NCBI GenBank assembly: GCA_023386815.1
Contig: JAEWIZ010000020.1
Coordinates: forward strand, 1 to 64,000
Origin: Bacillota bacterium
Lineage (GTDB): Bacteria > Bacillota > Clostridia > Lachnospirales > Lachnospiraceae
Length of the DNA stretch: 64,000 nt
Direction of reading: 5' to 3'
Below are positions 48,238 through 56,988 of the stretch, piece after piece. Made by a program: the position numbers and the translations under genes. How positions within the stretch are numbered: the first letter of the stretch is position 1; each line of letters opens with the position of its first letter. The notes under the pieces were generated by a model that saw only the letters and a list, made by a program, of their open reading frames with translations, had not been told where the DNA came from and made no database searches.

Positions 48238-48373
48238 AAGGTAAATTCAATCTATAATTCTATGAGTTCTTCATTATGAATCATATCTTCTTACATTTTA
48301 GCACAGACATATAAGACCTACCGGCTTGTATCTGTGCGAATAGAAAGTTCTCTATAAAGAGAATTTCAGCAGA

Positions 48374-48433
48374 TTACAAGCGAATACGTCTATGGTAATA
48401 GTAATATGAAATTGAATGTAAGTTACGATTCAT
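48374..48433 (-). CDS. Putative leader peptide upstream of GNAT
   Basis: A 19-codon ORF, MNRNLHSISYYYYHRRIRL, with AAAGAGG 8 nt before its ATG and TAA as stop. It starts about 20 nt after the predicted transcription start. Four Tyr in a row followed by a basic end suggest a stalling sequence. Two hairpins (GAGAA-type at about 48347-48366 and GCACAGA/TCTGTGC at 48301-48338) and the terminator follow. Confidence 0.5.
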   Translation of the reverse strand: MNRNLHSISYYYYHRRIRL

Positions 48434-48461
48434 TCGAATGCCTCTTTTATATTTTTTTCAA

Positions 48462-48490
48462 ATATTAGCACGAAATACTTTGCATGTCAA
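48462..48490 (-). promoter_or_regulatory. Promoter of the GNAT transcript
   Basis: On the minus strand TTGACA (48490-48485) and TAATAT (48467-48462) are 17 nt apart. The leader to the GNAT start would be about 300 nt. Confidence 0.8.
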
Positions 48491-48534
48491 CTTTTATTCA
48501 TGATTCATCCAAAATAATCGGATAAGCTACTGAA

Positions 48535-49038
48535 TTATTTGATTTCACTTTCCTTCACTCTTTTATCCATGCTCTGATGAAGCTTTAGCATAACGATTCT
48601 CGCAATAGGTTGTGCAACAAGCGCTTCAACAACAAAGGAGATCGCAAAGTTTCTTGACCATTTGTAGAAGAACTTGAGAATTGGTTCCATACTTACATTT
48701 CTACTACCAATCCAAGTTCCAATCACAGTCAAAAAGATAGACATAAAAAACACGGAGCATAATATATTCACGACGATATGGGCTCCAAAACTATCATCTT
48801 TCTCCACAATGCAGGCGGTTAACCATTCAGCTGGTTTATAAGTTAATAATACCAAAGCAATAACACTAATCCAAATAAATGGTATGATCGTAATTACCTT
48901 GGCCCATACCTGCAGATGAAACCCGAATTCAAAGCATGTAATCAGGGGGGCAATCATATTAACTGATATGATTGATATAACCGCCATAAATAGTGTAAAT
49001 TCCTTCTTGTTCCGTGGTAACTTCATGTAAAATTCCAT
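48535..49038 (-). CDS. DUF2798 membrane protein
   Basis: 167 residues with four hydrophobic helices arranged as two repeats of the DUF2798 unit; the first begins KKEFTLFMAVISIISVNM and the second near residue 85. The family has no known function. GAGGAA lies 8 nt before the ATG at 49038. The GNAT promoter overlaps the sequence just past its stop, but no own terminator is seen. Confidence 0.8.
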   Translation of the reverse strand: MEFYMKLPRNKKEFTLFMAVISIISVNMIAPLITCFEFGFHLQVWAKVITIIPFIWISVIALVLLTYKPAEWLTACIVEKDDSFGAHIVVNILCSVFFMSIFLTVIGTWIGSRNVSMEPILKFFYKWSRNFAISFVVEALVAQPIARIVMLKLHQSMDKRVKESEIK

Positions 49039-49089
49039 TTTTAAGTTCCTCTTTTCCTGTTGATTTTAGTAATTTAAAAATATTGCACA

Positions 49090-49129
49090 AAAAAGTAAGC
49101 GTGAGACCCCAAGGAGAAGATCTCACGCT
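49090..49129 (-). terminator. Terminator-like hairpin upstream of the DUF2798 gene
   Basis: On the minus strand AGCGTGAGA (49129-49121 as complement) pairs with TCTCACGCT (ending 49098), followed by TACTTTTTT. It lies between the promoter at 49164-49192 and the start codon, so it is either an attenuator or the end of a separate RNA of about 65 nt. Confidence 0.7.
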
Positions 49130-49163
49130 GAACAATTATACGCGCCAATATTTATCTTAATCT

Positions 49164-49192
49164 AGTATAATAGTTTAATAGCATTTTATCAA
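49164..49192 (-). promoter_or_regulatory. Promoter upstream of the DUF2798 gene
   Basis: On the minus strand TTGATA (49192-49187) and TATACT (49169-49164) are 17 nt apart. Confidence 0.75.
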
Positions 49193-49653
49193 ATGTGCAA
49201 TTTTGACAAACTTTATTAAGTATGCATCAAAGAGTTATCGTAAATGCACGATAAGGTTTTACTTTATGAGACAGGTATGCTATCTCGCAAGCATAGCGCC
49301 CCATACCCAAGCGTCCGATTTGGATAGGCATTCTCTATTCTTAGCGGTCTAGCCCCATTAATTAAATACGCTTTTAGTTTTTCTGCTTGTGTCAAGTAAA
49401 GACTAAAAAAAATTGATATGTTTTTTCCGTTATTCTTATCAACTCACCAGAAAAGACAAGTACCCTGTATTCTCTGGTGAATTGACAATTACTCTGTTAT
49501 TCATTAATAATTTATGCAAGTGTGGCTGTCCACTATTACTGAAGCAGCCACACATTTTCATTTACTCTCCCCCGTGCATCTCCAGTAATTTATGCTACTG
49601 AACGGGAAACATGTAAGACAGGATTGATATCTCCTCATAACACTTCATACTCT
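49193..49653. other. Non-coding stretch with hairpins
   Basis: No gene is recognised. Stems occur at about 49443-49482 (TCACCAGAA/TTCTCTGGTGA) and 49519-49554 (TGTGGCTG/CAGCCACA, then TTTT), the second looking like a terminator. The rest may be remnant sequence. Confidence 0.4.
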
Positions 49654-49860
49654 AAAAAAAGCATGTTTGTCCCGGCGCCACCCGGCAGGCTACTTATGTT
49701 CACCCGAAGTTTCATTATCCATCAAAGCTTTGCAATGCGTATCAATAGCATTACATCCACCCTAGCTCGCTAAATACCTAATCGATATCTTCACGGCAAG
49801 CTCTAGGCAGATCACATAACTCACAGAATCCCTAAATCATTCCTGTTTGTTACTAAGTGT
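49654..49860 (-). ncRNA. Candidate structured non-coding RNA
   Basis: On the minus strand about 200 nt run from AATGATTTAGGGATTC to a T7 tract at 49660-49654. The stretch is GC-richer than its surroundings and has no open frame. It contains TAATGC/GCATTG (about 49733-49755), GAAACTTCGGGTGAAC and a CCGGGTGGCGCCGG segment. Size and sequence style remind me of the clostridial raiA-motif RNA, from memory only. Confidence 0.4.
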
Positions 49861-50045
49861 GTTTGATTTTTGTCTCTTACACTCGATATGTAGTTTTCAA
49901 TGTTCAAATGCTGATTGCTTCAGTCACAGGAACCTTGATCCGACCTTCAACTTTCAGCGGGAGGAAATTATTATCCCTCTACTTATAAGCCGAAAAAATG
50001 GGGTAGGTGTTTCAGTATTAAATTTATTTTATATATTCGTTGGTA

Positions 50046-50350
50046 TTACAAACGAACAGAAATAATATTATTAAGAAACAACCTGGTGATAGAGACGTTG
50101 TTAATGATATTTCTTATTCTTTTCTTTCGTGCTGTGTCCCACAAGTCTATATACTGCTTTAACTGCAACTTACAACCACGAATTTCCTTTCGTATGGCTT
50201 TCTTTGCCTTTTCTTCCCATTGCTGGCAGAAGGTTGGTGAAGAACTTTCTATACTTATTCTTTGTGTGCCTTGGTCTGAATATATATCCCAGAAAATCGA
50301 ATATGTATATTTATGATTGCTTTGCGGGCATCATCTTTGTAGGGTATACC
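50046..50350 (-). pseudogene. Group II intron reverse transcriptase/maturase fragment
   Basis: On the minus strand one frame reads FDFLGYIFRPRHTKNKYRK and continues to LLPAMGRKG; another then reads AKKAIRKEIRGCKLQLKQY. Together these match the end of the RT domain and start of the maturase domain of bacterial group II intron proteins, joined by a frameshift. A decayed YKDDA lies upstream. The catalytic RT core and the C-terminus are missing. Confidence 0.6.
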
Positions 50351-50353
50351 AAT

Positions 50354-50389
50354 AAATGGTGGTAACCACTTTCAGTGATACCACCATTT
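50354..50389. terminator. Bidirectional hairpin terminator
   Basis: AAATGGTGGTA (50354-50364) pairs perfectly with TACCACCATTT (50379-50389), with T-rich flanks. Confidence 0.7.
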
Positions 50390-50508
50390 TATTTATTATA
50401 TCAGGACATAAGTCTTGCCTTTTCATTTGATTAAAAAATGTAGAACATACGTTTTTACTTAACTTATCAAAATCCATTTCTAAATCCATCGGGCAAATCC
50501 ATTGTCCG

Positions 50509-50683
50509 TTATTTGCACTTGTGTTTTCCCGAGAATACCATTTCCAAATAACCTCTCTGTAACCCATGCAGTCCACTTTCAACCTTTCGATAGTTCTCCA
50601 CTCTTACATCCAGAATTTAAAATTTCTCTTGTATATCCGTTATTTTCTCTGACATTCTGCAATCTATTTCCTATCTGTATTTC
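50509..50683 (-). pseudogene. Frameshifted XRE-type regulator fragment
   Basis: On the minus strand one frame gives IGNRLQNVRENNGYTREIL and a second gives LDVRVENYRKVESGLHGL. Placed end to end they fit an XRE/HTH_3 domain (first helices, then the recognition helix and E-x-G turn). A frameshift and later stops show it is broken. The stretch 50684-51035 shows nothing convincing. Confidence 0.5.
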
Positions 50684-51035
50684 ATATCCTTTCTCTTATG
50701 ATCTGACCTCGCATTTCTATAATAATAGCAATACAAGGATTTTTACAACAAATAGCATGGAATCTATGTGCATTCGGACACAGATAAGTCTCATTGATTC
50801 AACTATTTAAATGGAAATGACCCCAATGATGATAAATTATATTGTCAGTCAGGTGGATGTTATGGCTAAAGGCTGGAGGTCGAGATCCATATATCATTTG
50901 TGAAGCACTGAACTTCAGAATGCACCATGTGGACTCGAAACAATGGTTAATAGCTTATTACTTTTACTAGTATTCTTTGAGTTATACAGTAAAGCCGCTT
51001 GTGGACTGTGATACACGATTTATCCCTAATCTTAT

Positions 51036-52988
51036 TTATATTATAATACGCTCCACATTACTCATATCAATGACCTCAATTCTTGTCCATATTTTTTCTT
51101 GATCTGGTTTTATTCCCCCAGCCAAATAATTATACATAATAATAATCGGATCATGTCCTTGACCAAATGGATTTTGCCCAATTACACAAGAAACCACTCC
51201 TTTCTTAATATAACTATTTGTTTCCTCATCAGGATCAAACATAATCAATTTAATCCGTTCCGCCAAGCCACTATCATATATTGCTCTGGCAATATGTATT
51301 TTTTCTCCAGGAACATAAATTCCTATCAAATCTTGATTATTGTTAATGTATTCCCTAACAGTAGAATAATTCTGCTCCATATCCTGACTTAATATCAAAT
51401 CCTCTGATATCCTTATATCAAGTTTTGCCATCTTTAATCTGTCTTTAAATCCCCTAATTCTATCATCATAACTTGTATGTTCATATCCGATAATCAATAT
51501 CTTTCCTGCTCCAGTAACTAGTTTTACCATTGCATCACCAGCTATTTTACCTGCTTCATATGGATTCTGCATAACACAACATAAGCGCTTGCAGTTACCC
51601 AAAAAATCGTTATTATAGGTTATAACTGTAATTCCTTTTTCTATCGCTTTATTTACAACTGGTAGTAAAACATCTCCGAATCCAGGAATACATAATCCAT
51701 CATAGTGTTTATCAATACTTGTTTCAACGCACTTGATAATATTATTGATCGGATCACCAGTACTATCAAAATACATAATATCAATACTTGTGTTCTTATG
51801 CTTTAACTCTTGAATAGCATATAAAGACCCCTGATGTACTGAATGAAAAAACTCTCCTGATTTCGCCGTAATAACTGCAATATGCAATTTCCTATCTGGA
51901 TTAATTCCAACGGCGTGTACACCAGTATTAAACATATATATATCCCTATTAATTCTTTCCGAAAAAAGATTTAAAGAGCTTATCGCTATTTTAATATCTT
52001 CTACGGTTGCAAGTCCTTCTTCTGATATTGCAGCTACTTCTGTAATGTTATCTGATGTATTTAAAGATACCTCCAGAACCTTCTGGCTTTGTTCAAAAGT
52101 TTCACTGGTTAATTGATTAATATTGGAAACCTCTTGTATTACCACATTAATCCGATCCAGTACTTTATTATTTCCTCCCAAGATATCATCAAACACTTTA
52201 TTCGTTTGGTCAAAAATTTGATTCCCATAATTTAGATCTTGAATACTATTATTGATACAACTTTCAACATCGTTGCTGTTCTTTAAGATTGTTGAAATAA
52301 TTTCTTCAATTTTTTTAACTTCCATTTTGGTAGTTTCAGATAGTTTGGTTATTTCTCCTGCTACAACTGCAAAACCTTTTCCTGCAGAACCTGTTCTAGC
52401 TGATTCGATTAAAGCATTCAATGATAATAGATTTAATTGGTTGCTGATTTCTAAAATAAATTCAGTTACCTTCGTGATTCCCCTGATACTACCTCTTAAT
52501 TCCGTCATAAATTCTTGGGACTTTTTCATATTACCTGTTATTAACGATATATTATCCCCATATTTATCAAGATATTTTTTCCCTGTCGATGATTTTTCAC
52601 TGGTATCGGTTGCAACCGTTTTTACTTCACCTATGCATTTATTTATACTATCAATGCTCCAACATACCTTTTCAATTTTTGAAACAGTATCTTTCACATG
52701 TATCAATTGACTTTGAGTATTGGTTGATATTTCCTGAAATGATAATGTCATCTGTTCATTACCTTGGTAATATAGATTCATATTATTTGATGCTTTATCA
52801 ATAGCATCTGATAAGGTAATAACATTCTTTTTCGTGTTCTCTACAAAGGATAATAGGTTTGACTTCATAATATTTAACGCACTTGCAAGAATTCTGTCAT
52901 CTCCTTCATCATCAACTATAATATCGTTGATATCCAACTCACCATTTGACAAATATTTTGCTGTTTGAATTAAATCTTTGGAATGCAC
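51036..52988 (-). CDS. Chemoreceptor signalling domain fused to sugar-binding domain, probably 5'-truncated
   Basis: 650 residues without signal peptide or full membrane helix. An N-terminal HAMP-like piece (TAKYLSNGELDIND) is followed by a methyl-accepting signalling domain with the hairpin tip region EISNQLNLLSLNALIESART and GKGFAVVAGEI. From about residue 375 a type I periplasmic-binding (RbsB-like) domain follows (LHIAVITAKSGEFFHSVHQG), so the sensor would be in the cytoplasm. The GTG start has no ribosome site. The frame stays open 11 codons upstream (IYQVVVIYYKKS), resembling the end of a membrane helix. This suggests that the first part was lost at a junction near 53.01 kb. Confidence 0.7.
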   Translation of the reverse strand: MHSKDLIQTAKYLSNGELDINDIIVDDEGDDRILASALNIMKSNLLSFVENTKKNVITLSDAIDKASNNMNLYYQGNEQMTLSFQEISTNTQSQLIHVKDTVSKIEKVCWSIDSINKCIGEVKTVATDTSEKSSTGKKYLDKYGDNISLITGNMKKSQEFMTELRGSIRGITKVTEFILEISNQLNLLSLNALIESARTGSAGKGFAVVAGEITKLSETTKMEVKKIEEIISTILKNSNDVESCINNSIQDLNYGNQIFDQTNKVFDDILGGNNKVLDRINVVIQEVSNINQLTSETFEQSQKVLEVSLNTSDNITEVAAISEEGLATVEDIKIAISSLNLFSERINRDIYMFNTGVHAVGINPDRKLHIAVITAKSGEFFHSVHQGSLYAIQELKHKNTSIDIMYFDSTGDPINNIIKCVETSIDKHYDGLCIPGFGDVLLPVVNKAIEKGITVITYNNDFLGNCKRLCCVMQNPYEAGKIAGDAMVKLVTGAGKILIIGYEHTSYDDRIRGFKDRLKMAKLDIRISEDLILSQDMEQNYSTVREYINNNQDLIGIYVPGEKIHIARAIYDSGLAERIKLIMFDPDEETNSYIKKGVVSCVIGQNPFGQGHDPIIIMYNYLAGGIKPDQEKIWTRIEVIDMSNVERIII

Positions 52989-54734
52989 AGATTTTTTATA
53001 ATAAATTACTACTACCTGATAGATTCATCCTCATTTGTAAAAGCATTTAAATTACGTTTTCATATGCTCCCAAGCCAATACCGCAAAACTCATATTCAAT
53101 TATCTGAATCCGAAAAACAGATTGAAGATCAATCAAATAACATAGATACACAGCTAATTTCCTATCTACATAATTATGAGGTAAGTGATATACTAATTAA
53201 GTATTCCAAGCCTTCCATTAAGAAAATTGAATTCGAATTAATAGATACCAATCATAAGAAAAGAAGGTTAAAGCATAATTATAAAAAAATTTTCCCTAAT
53301 TGCGATTCAGCTACTTTACTTTATAGTAACATGCAACAGTATATCAAAATCTTTCAGCAAGAAATCCATTTTAGTTATATTTATTTATCTGAAATTTTTA
53401 GAGAAGAGATTGGAATTTATACGGAACATTCAACAAGTAATGAGATTTATAATTTTCGTAAAATAGATATAATAATTAATTTCCTATTGTCCATTAATCT
53501 GAAACCTATTATCGATTTAGGACAATTACCATCGTCATTATCTGATAGCCTAAATAAGGTTGAATACCCTATGGCTATAACAAGATGGAGAAATTTAATC
53601 AAAAATACTATAGTTCATTTTATTGATCAGTATGGTTTGACAGAAGTTGAGACCTGGCAATTCTATACATCAATAAAATTAATAAATTTACCATCTTCAC
53701 TAAATCAACCTGATTTTTGCTTTTTTTACTATGAGACTTACAAAACTGTTAAGTTGTGTAATCCAAAACTTTCTTTTGGAAGTTCTCCTTTAGAGTATAT
53801 TAGTTATTCCACAAATAATAGCTTAGTAAAATTTTATGAATTCTGCAGCAACTACAATTGTCATCCTGACTTTATTCATTTTATTCATTATCCAACAGTA
53901 CCTGTTCTTGAAAACGAAAATTACATTCAAAAAAAACATTCCGTAGAACTTCATCTAAATACTGTGATCAATAATATAAAAAAATATCTTAATCAAATTG
54001 GTTGGGATAAAAAGCCTCTTTATTTATGCGAATGGGGTTCTACAAGATATAAAAGCAAACTCCTTAATGATACAATATTCAATGCAGCATATATCACGCA
54101 TACAGTTTTACAAAATTATGATTCGTTGGATGGTTATAGTTATTGTAACTTCGTTGACCTTCCATTTCATCAATATCAAATTTCAAATTGTTTTTATGGA
54201 GATACTGGATTAATAACACATAACGGTATTAGTAAGGCCTCCTACAAGGCTTTTACTTTACTTAACCATTTGGGAAACTATCTGATTTACAAGAATCAGG
54301 GATGTTTTATCACACGAGAGAACAATAAAATAAAAGGTGTTTTATATAATTATAAACATTCCGTTATCAATTTTTTAGACTTGTTATCTAAGGAGCAAGA
54401 AAAAGTATCAGTTCCTGTCAGTGGTCACATTAACTATCCGTCAGATACAATGGAAGGTCAGGCTATAAAATACGATATTCCTTTAAGCGGATTAAGTTAT
54501 GGAAAATATTATTTAATTGAGATTATTCTTAATTCTGAATTTGGAAGCTCTTTCGAAAAGTGGAAAGCTCTTGGAGAATATCCATTTTTACATGAATACG
54601 ATATTGCTTATTTAAATCAGATTTCTATTATGGAACTATTACGAAAAGAAATACATACAAATTCAGGCATATTTAATTATACCCGTGAAGTAAAACCTTA
54701 CGAAATTCGATATTTTGAATTAACACCAGAATAA
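52983..54734 (+). pseudogene. AraC-GH39 fusion, 5'-truncated
   Basis: 583 residues. Residues 15-37 (DSSSFVKAFKLRFHMLPSQY) are the last helix of an AraC DNA-binding domain; the sensor and the first helix-turn-helix are missing. The rest follows the GH39 part of AraC-GH39 fusions common in Lachnospiraceae. The nucleophile region is kept (LYLCEWGS), but the usual WNEP acid/base motif is replaced by WQFYTSIKL, so hydrolase activity is unlikely. There is no ribosome site before the ATG, which overlaps the start of the opposite chemoreceptor gene by 6 nt. Confidence 0.65.
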
Positions 54735-54762
54735 TTATAAGATATAGGCGAGTTACAGCATG

Positions 54763-54827
54763 ATATGCTCCCCTCTAGTTAAACAAGTAAAATGATAAAC
54801 ACTTGACTCACCTAAAGGGGAGCATAT
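54763..54827. repeat. 12-bp inverted repeat, long loop
   Basis: ATATGCTCCCCT (54763-54774) pairs perfectly with AGGGGAGCATAT (54816-54827). It lies after the GH39-like gene and has no T-tract. Confidence 0.6.
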
Positions 54828-54889
54828 TAACTCAGTCTATTACTGAACCTCACCAAGACACTCTACTGATGGTTTGCTGGACCATACCA

Positions 54890-54926
54890 GACAGGATTTC
54901 CACCCGGTAAACTACCTGTCCTTTTT
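54890..54926 (+). terminator. Plus-strand terminator
   Basis: GACAGG (54890-54895) pairs with CCTGTC (54915-54920), followed by CTTTTTC. The loop CAGGATTTCCACCCGG resembles the antitoxin-relic terminator at 23.32 kb. Confidence 0.55.
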
Positions 54927-54936
54927 CTAGGCGCAC

Positions 54937-55836
54937 CTACTCTTTCACTCCTCCGATCGCTATCCCCTTGATAAAATATTTCTGAAAAAAAGGATACAGC
55001 ACCATAACCGGAATTACACCTATTACTGCCATCGCCATCCGAATTCCTGTTCCCGGCATTTCACTTTGGCTTAAACTAGTGCTTGAACCAATCGTTGCAA
55101 TTGCGCTGATATTATTGATAATACTGTTTAACAATATCTGCAAACTATATAGATTTACATCATTAATATAATACAGTCCATTTGTCCAATCATTCCAATA
55201 CCCAAGACCTACCATAAGGCCAACTGTTGCTAGAATCGGTGCCGATAATGGCAACACCACCTTGCGGTAGATAAACATTTCTCCTGCTCCATCAATTTTT
55301 GCTGCTTCAATGAGAGCAGGATGAATATTTATTGCAAAGCTATTTTTAAATAGCATGATATAAAATCCATTAAATAGCAAATTAGGGAAAATCAATGCCA
55401 AAATCGTATTCTTTATGTGAAAAATCTGGGTCCACATCAAATAGGATGGAACAACTCCCCCATTAAATAACATCGTTATAACAACTAAAAACGTTACGAT
55501 TTTATTTCTTGGATAATCTCTTCTTGAAAGAGGGTAAGCAAGTAACGGACTAATTAATAGACTAATAGCTGTACCGACTATCGTAATAAAGATTGTGACA
55601 CTATAAGATTTTAATATCTTCGTTCCATTTGAGATAAACAGATATTGATAGGCATATGTACTAAAATGGTCTGTAAAAAAATTATATCCCTGAGACAATA
55701 GATACTTTTCATCCGTCAGAGAGGATGACAGCAATAAAACAAATGGCATAATTGCTAGTAAAGAAAGAATTCCCAGAAAAATCATAATAATAAACTGGAA
55801 AATCCTTTCATTGATTCCTTTCACACCTGTTTCCAC
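54937..55836 (-). CDS. Sugar ABC transporter permease (LplC/YtcP type)
   Basis: 299 residues, six helices, EAA-loop ALIEAAKIDGAGEMFIYRKV. The LplC subgroup of CUT1 permeases imports oligosaccharides, often from pectin or host glycans. It starts with GTG; AAGGAG lies 8 nt before it. It ends the operon. Confidence 0.9.
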   Translation of the reverse strand: METGVKGINERIFQFIIMIFLGILSLLAIMPFVLLLSSSLTDEKYLLSQGYNFFTDHFSTYAYQYLFISNGTKILKSYSVTIFITIVGTAISLLISPLLAYPLSRRDYPRNKIVTFLVVITMLFNGGVVPSYLMWTQIFHIKNTILALIFPNLLFNGFYIMLFKNSFAINIHPALIEAAKIDGAGEMFIYRKVVLPLSAPILATVGLMVGLGYWNDWTNGLYYINDVNLYSLQILLNSIINNISAIATIGSSTSLSQSEMPGTGIRMAMAVIGVIPVMVLYPFFQKYFIKGIAIGGVKE

Positions 55837-55854
55837 CTTGTAATCTCCTTTTAT

Positions 55855-56766
55855 CTAAAATAAAGCATTTTCATTATCGAGCTTACGAACAATTGAATTA
55901 ATGATTAAGATTAAAATAAATCCAACGATAGACTGATATGCACTTGCTGCAGAAGCCATCGAAATATTGTTTGTTTTCATCAAGCCGTGATATACATATG
56001 TATCGATGGTTTGCGTCACTGAATAAAGTGCACCGGAATCCATTGGCACCTGATAGAACAAACCAAAGTCAGAATAGAAGATCCTCCCTACTTGAATCAA
56101 CACCAGAGTAATGATTGTTGGCTTTAACAAAGGAAGCGTAATGTTAATGATTTGTTTCCATCTTCCACAACCATCCACATAGGATGCCTCATATAAACTT
56201 TTATCAATACCGATGATGGAAGACATAAACACAATAGAACTATAGCCAAGTCCTTTCCATGTGTTTACAAAGATTAAGATTAATGGCCAGTATGCTTTTG
56301 TTGCATAGAAATTAATCGAATGTTCCTCCCCTAACAGCTGCAGGTTAATCCACCCTGACGAATTGCTGATAAATCCATAAACAATATAAGCAACGATAAT
56401 CATCGAAATCAGCTGTGGGAGTAGTATTGTCGTCTGGAAAAATTTTTGGAGCTTTTTTGAGAAAATCTCACTTAAGCAGATCCCAACTACGATTCCCATT
56501 ACATTCCCCACAATAATAAACGCAAGATTATACAAAATGGTGTTTCTTGTGATTATGAAGGCATCATTTGTGGCAAATAAGTATTTAAAATTATCGAATC
56601 CAATCCACTCACTCTTCCATAAACCCACAGCAAAATTGACCTTCTTAAACGCTAAAGCGATACCAATCATCGGCAGATAATTATTAATTATTAGGTAGAT
56701 CAGCCCCGGTAATACCATCAAATCAAGAACTGATAATTTTTTTGATCGGAAAACATATTTTTTCAA
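55855..56766 (-). CDS. Sugar ABC transporter permease (LplB type)
   Basis: About 303 residues with six helices and the motif SLYEASYVDGCGRWKQIINI. A TTG start at 56766 is chosen because AAGGAG lies 8 nt upstream; the ORF continues 18 codons further without a ribosome site. It pairs with the next gene, 18 nt away. Confidence 0.88.
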   Translation of the reverse strand: MKKYVFRSKKLSVLDLMVLPGLIYLIINNYLPMIGIALAFKKVNFAVGLWKSEWIGFDNFKYLFATNDAFIITRNTILYNLAFIIVGNVMGIVVGICLSEIFSKKLQKFFQTTILLPQLISMIIVAYIVYGFISNSSGWINLQLLGEEHSINFYATKAYWPLILIFVNTWKGLGYSSIVFMSSIIGIDKSLYEASYVDGCGRWKQIINITLPLLKPTIITLVLIQVGRIFYSDFGLFYQVPMDSGALYSVTQTIDTYVYHGLMKTNNISMASAASAYQSIVGFILILIINSIVRKLDNENALF

Positions 56767-56988
56767 AATCCTATCTCCTTCAATATAATTAGATCTAATC
56801 CATTTGCAGTCATGATACAAAGCAAAGCACTGTTATCAAATCATTGGTGAATGCTTCAACACAATACTTGTTTTTATCAAATTTAAGGAGATCATGTGAT
56901 ACAATGCACCATCACGCAGCTATTCAACGCCTATCCTTTAACAGTGCTTTGCATTATATCATCCTGCAATTGGATTATCCTCTGGATG

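Noticed and set aside
49884..49907. ACATTGAAAACTACATATCGAG-like motif on the minus strand, similar in style to rRNA spacer sequences
   Set aside because: No 16S, 23S, 5S or tRNA sequence lies near it; a short AT-rich match is not enough.
50086..50365. Plus-strand open frames of 76-78 residues
   Set aside because: They lie antisense to the minus-strand group II intron protein fragment and have no ribosome site or recognisable motif.
50331..50582. An 83-residue minus-strand frame
   Set aside because: It runs across the terminator at 50354-50389 and mixes parts of the XRE-like fragment; the two-frame XRE reading explains its upstream part better.
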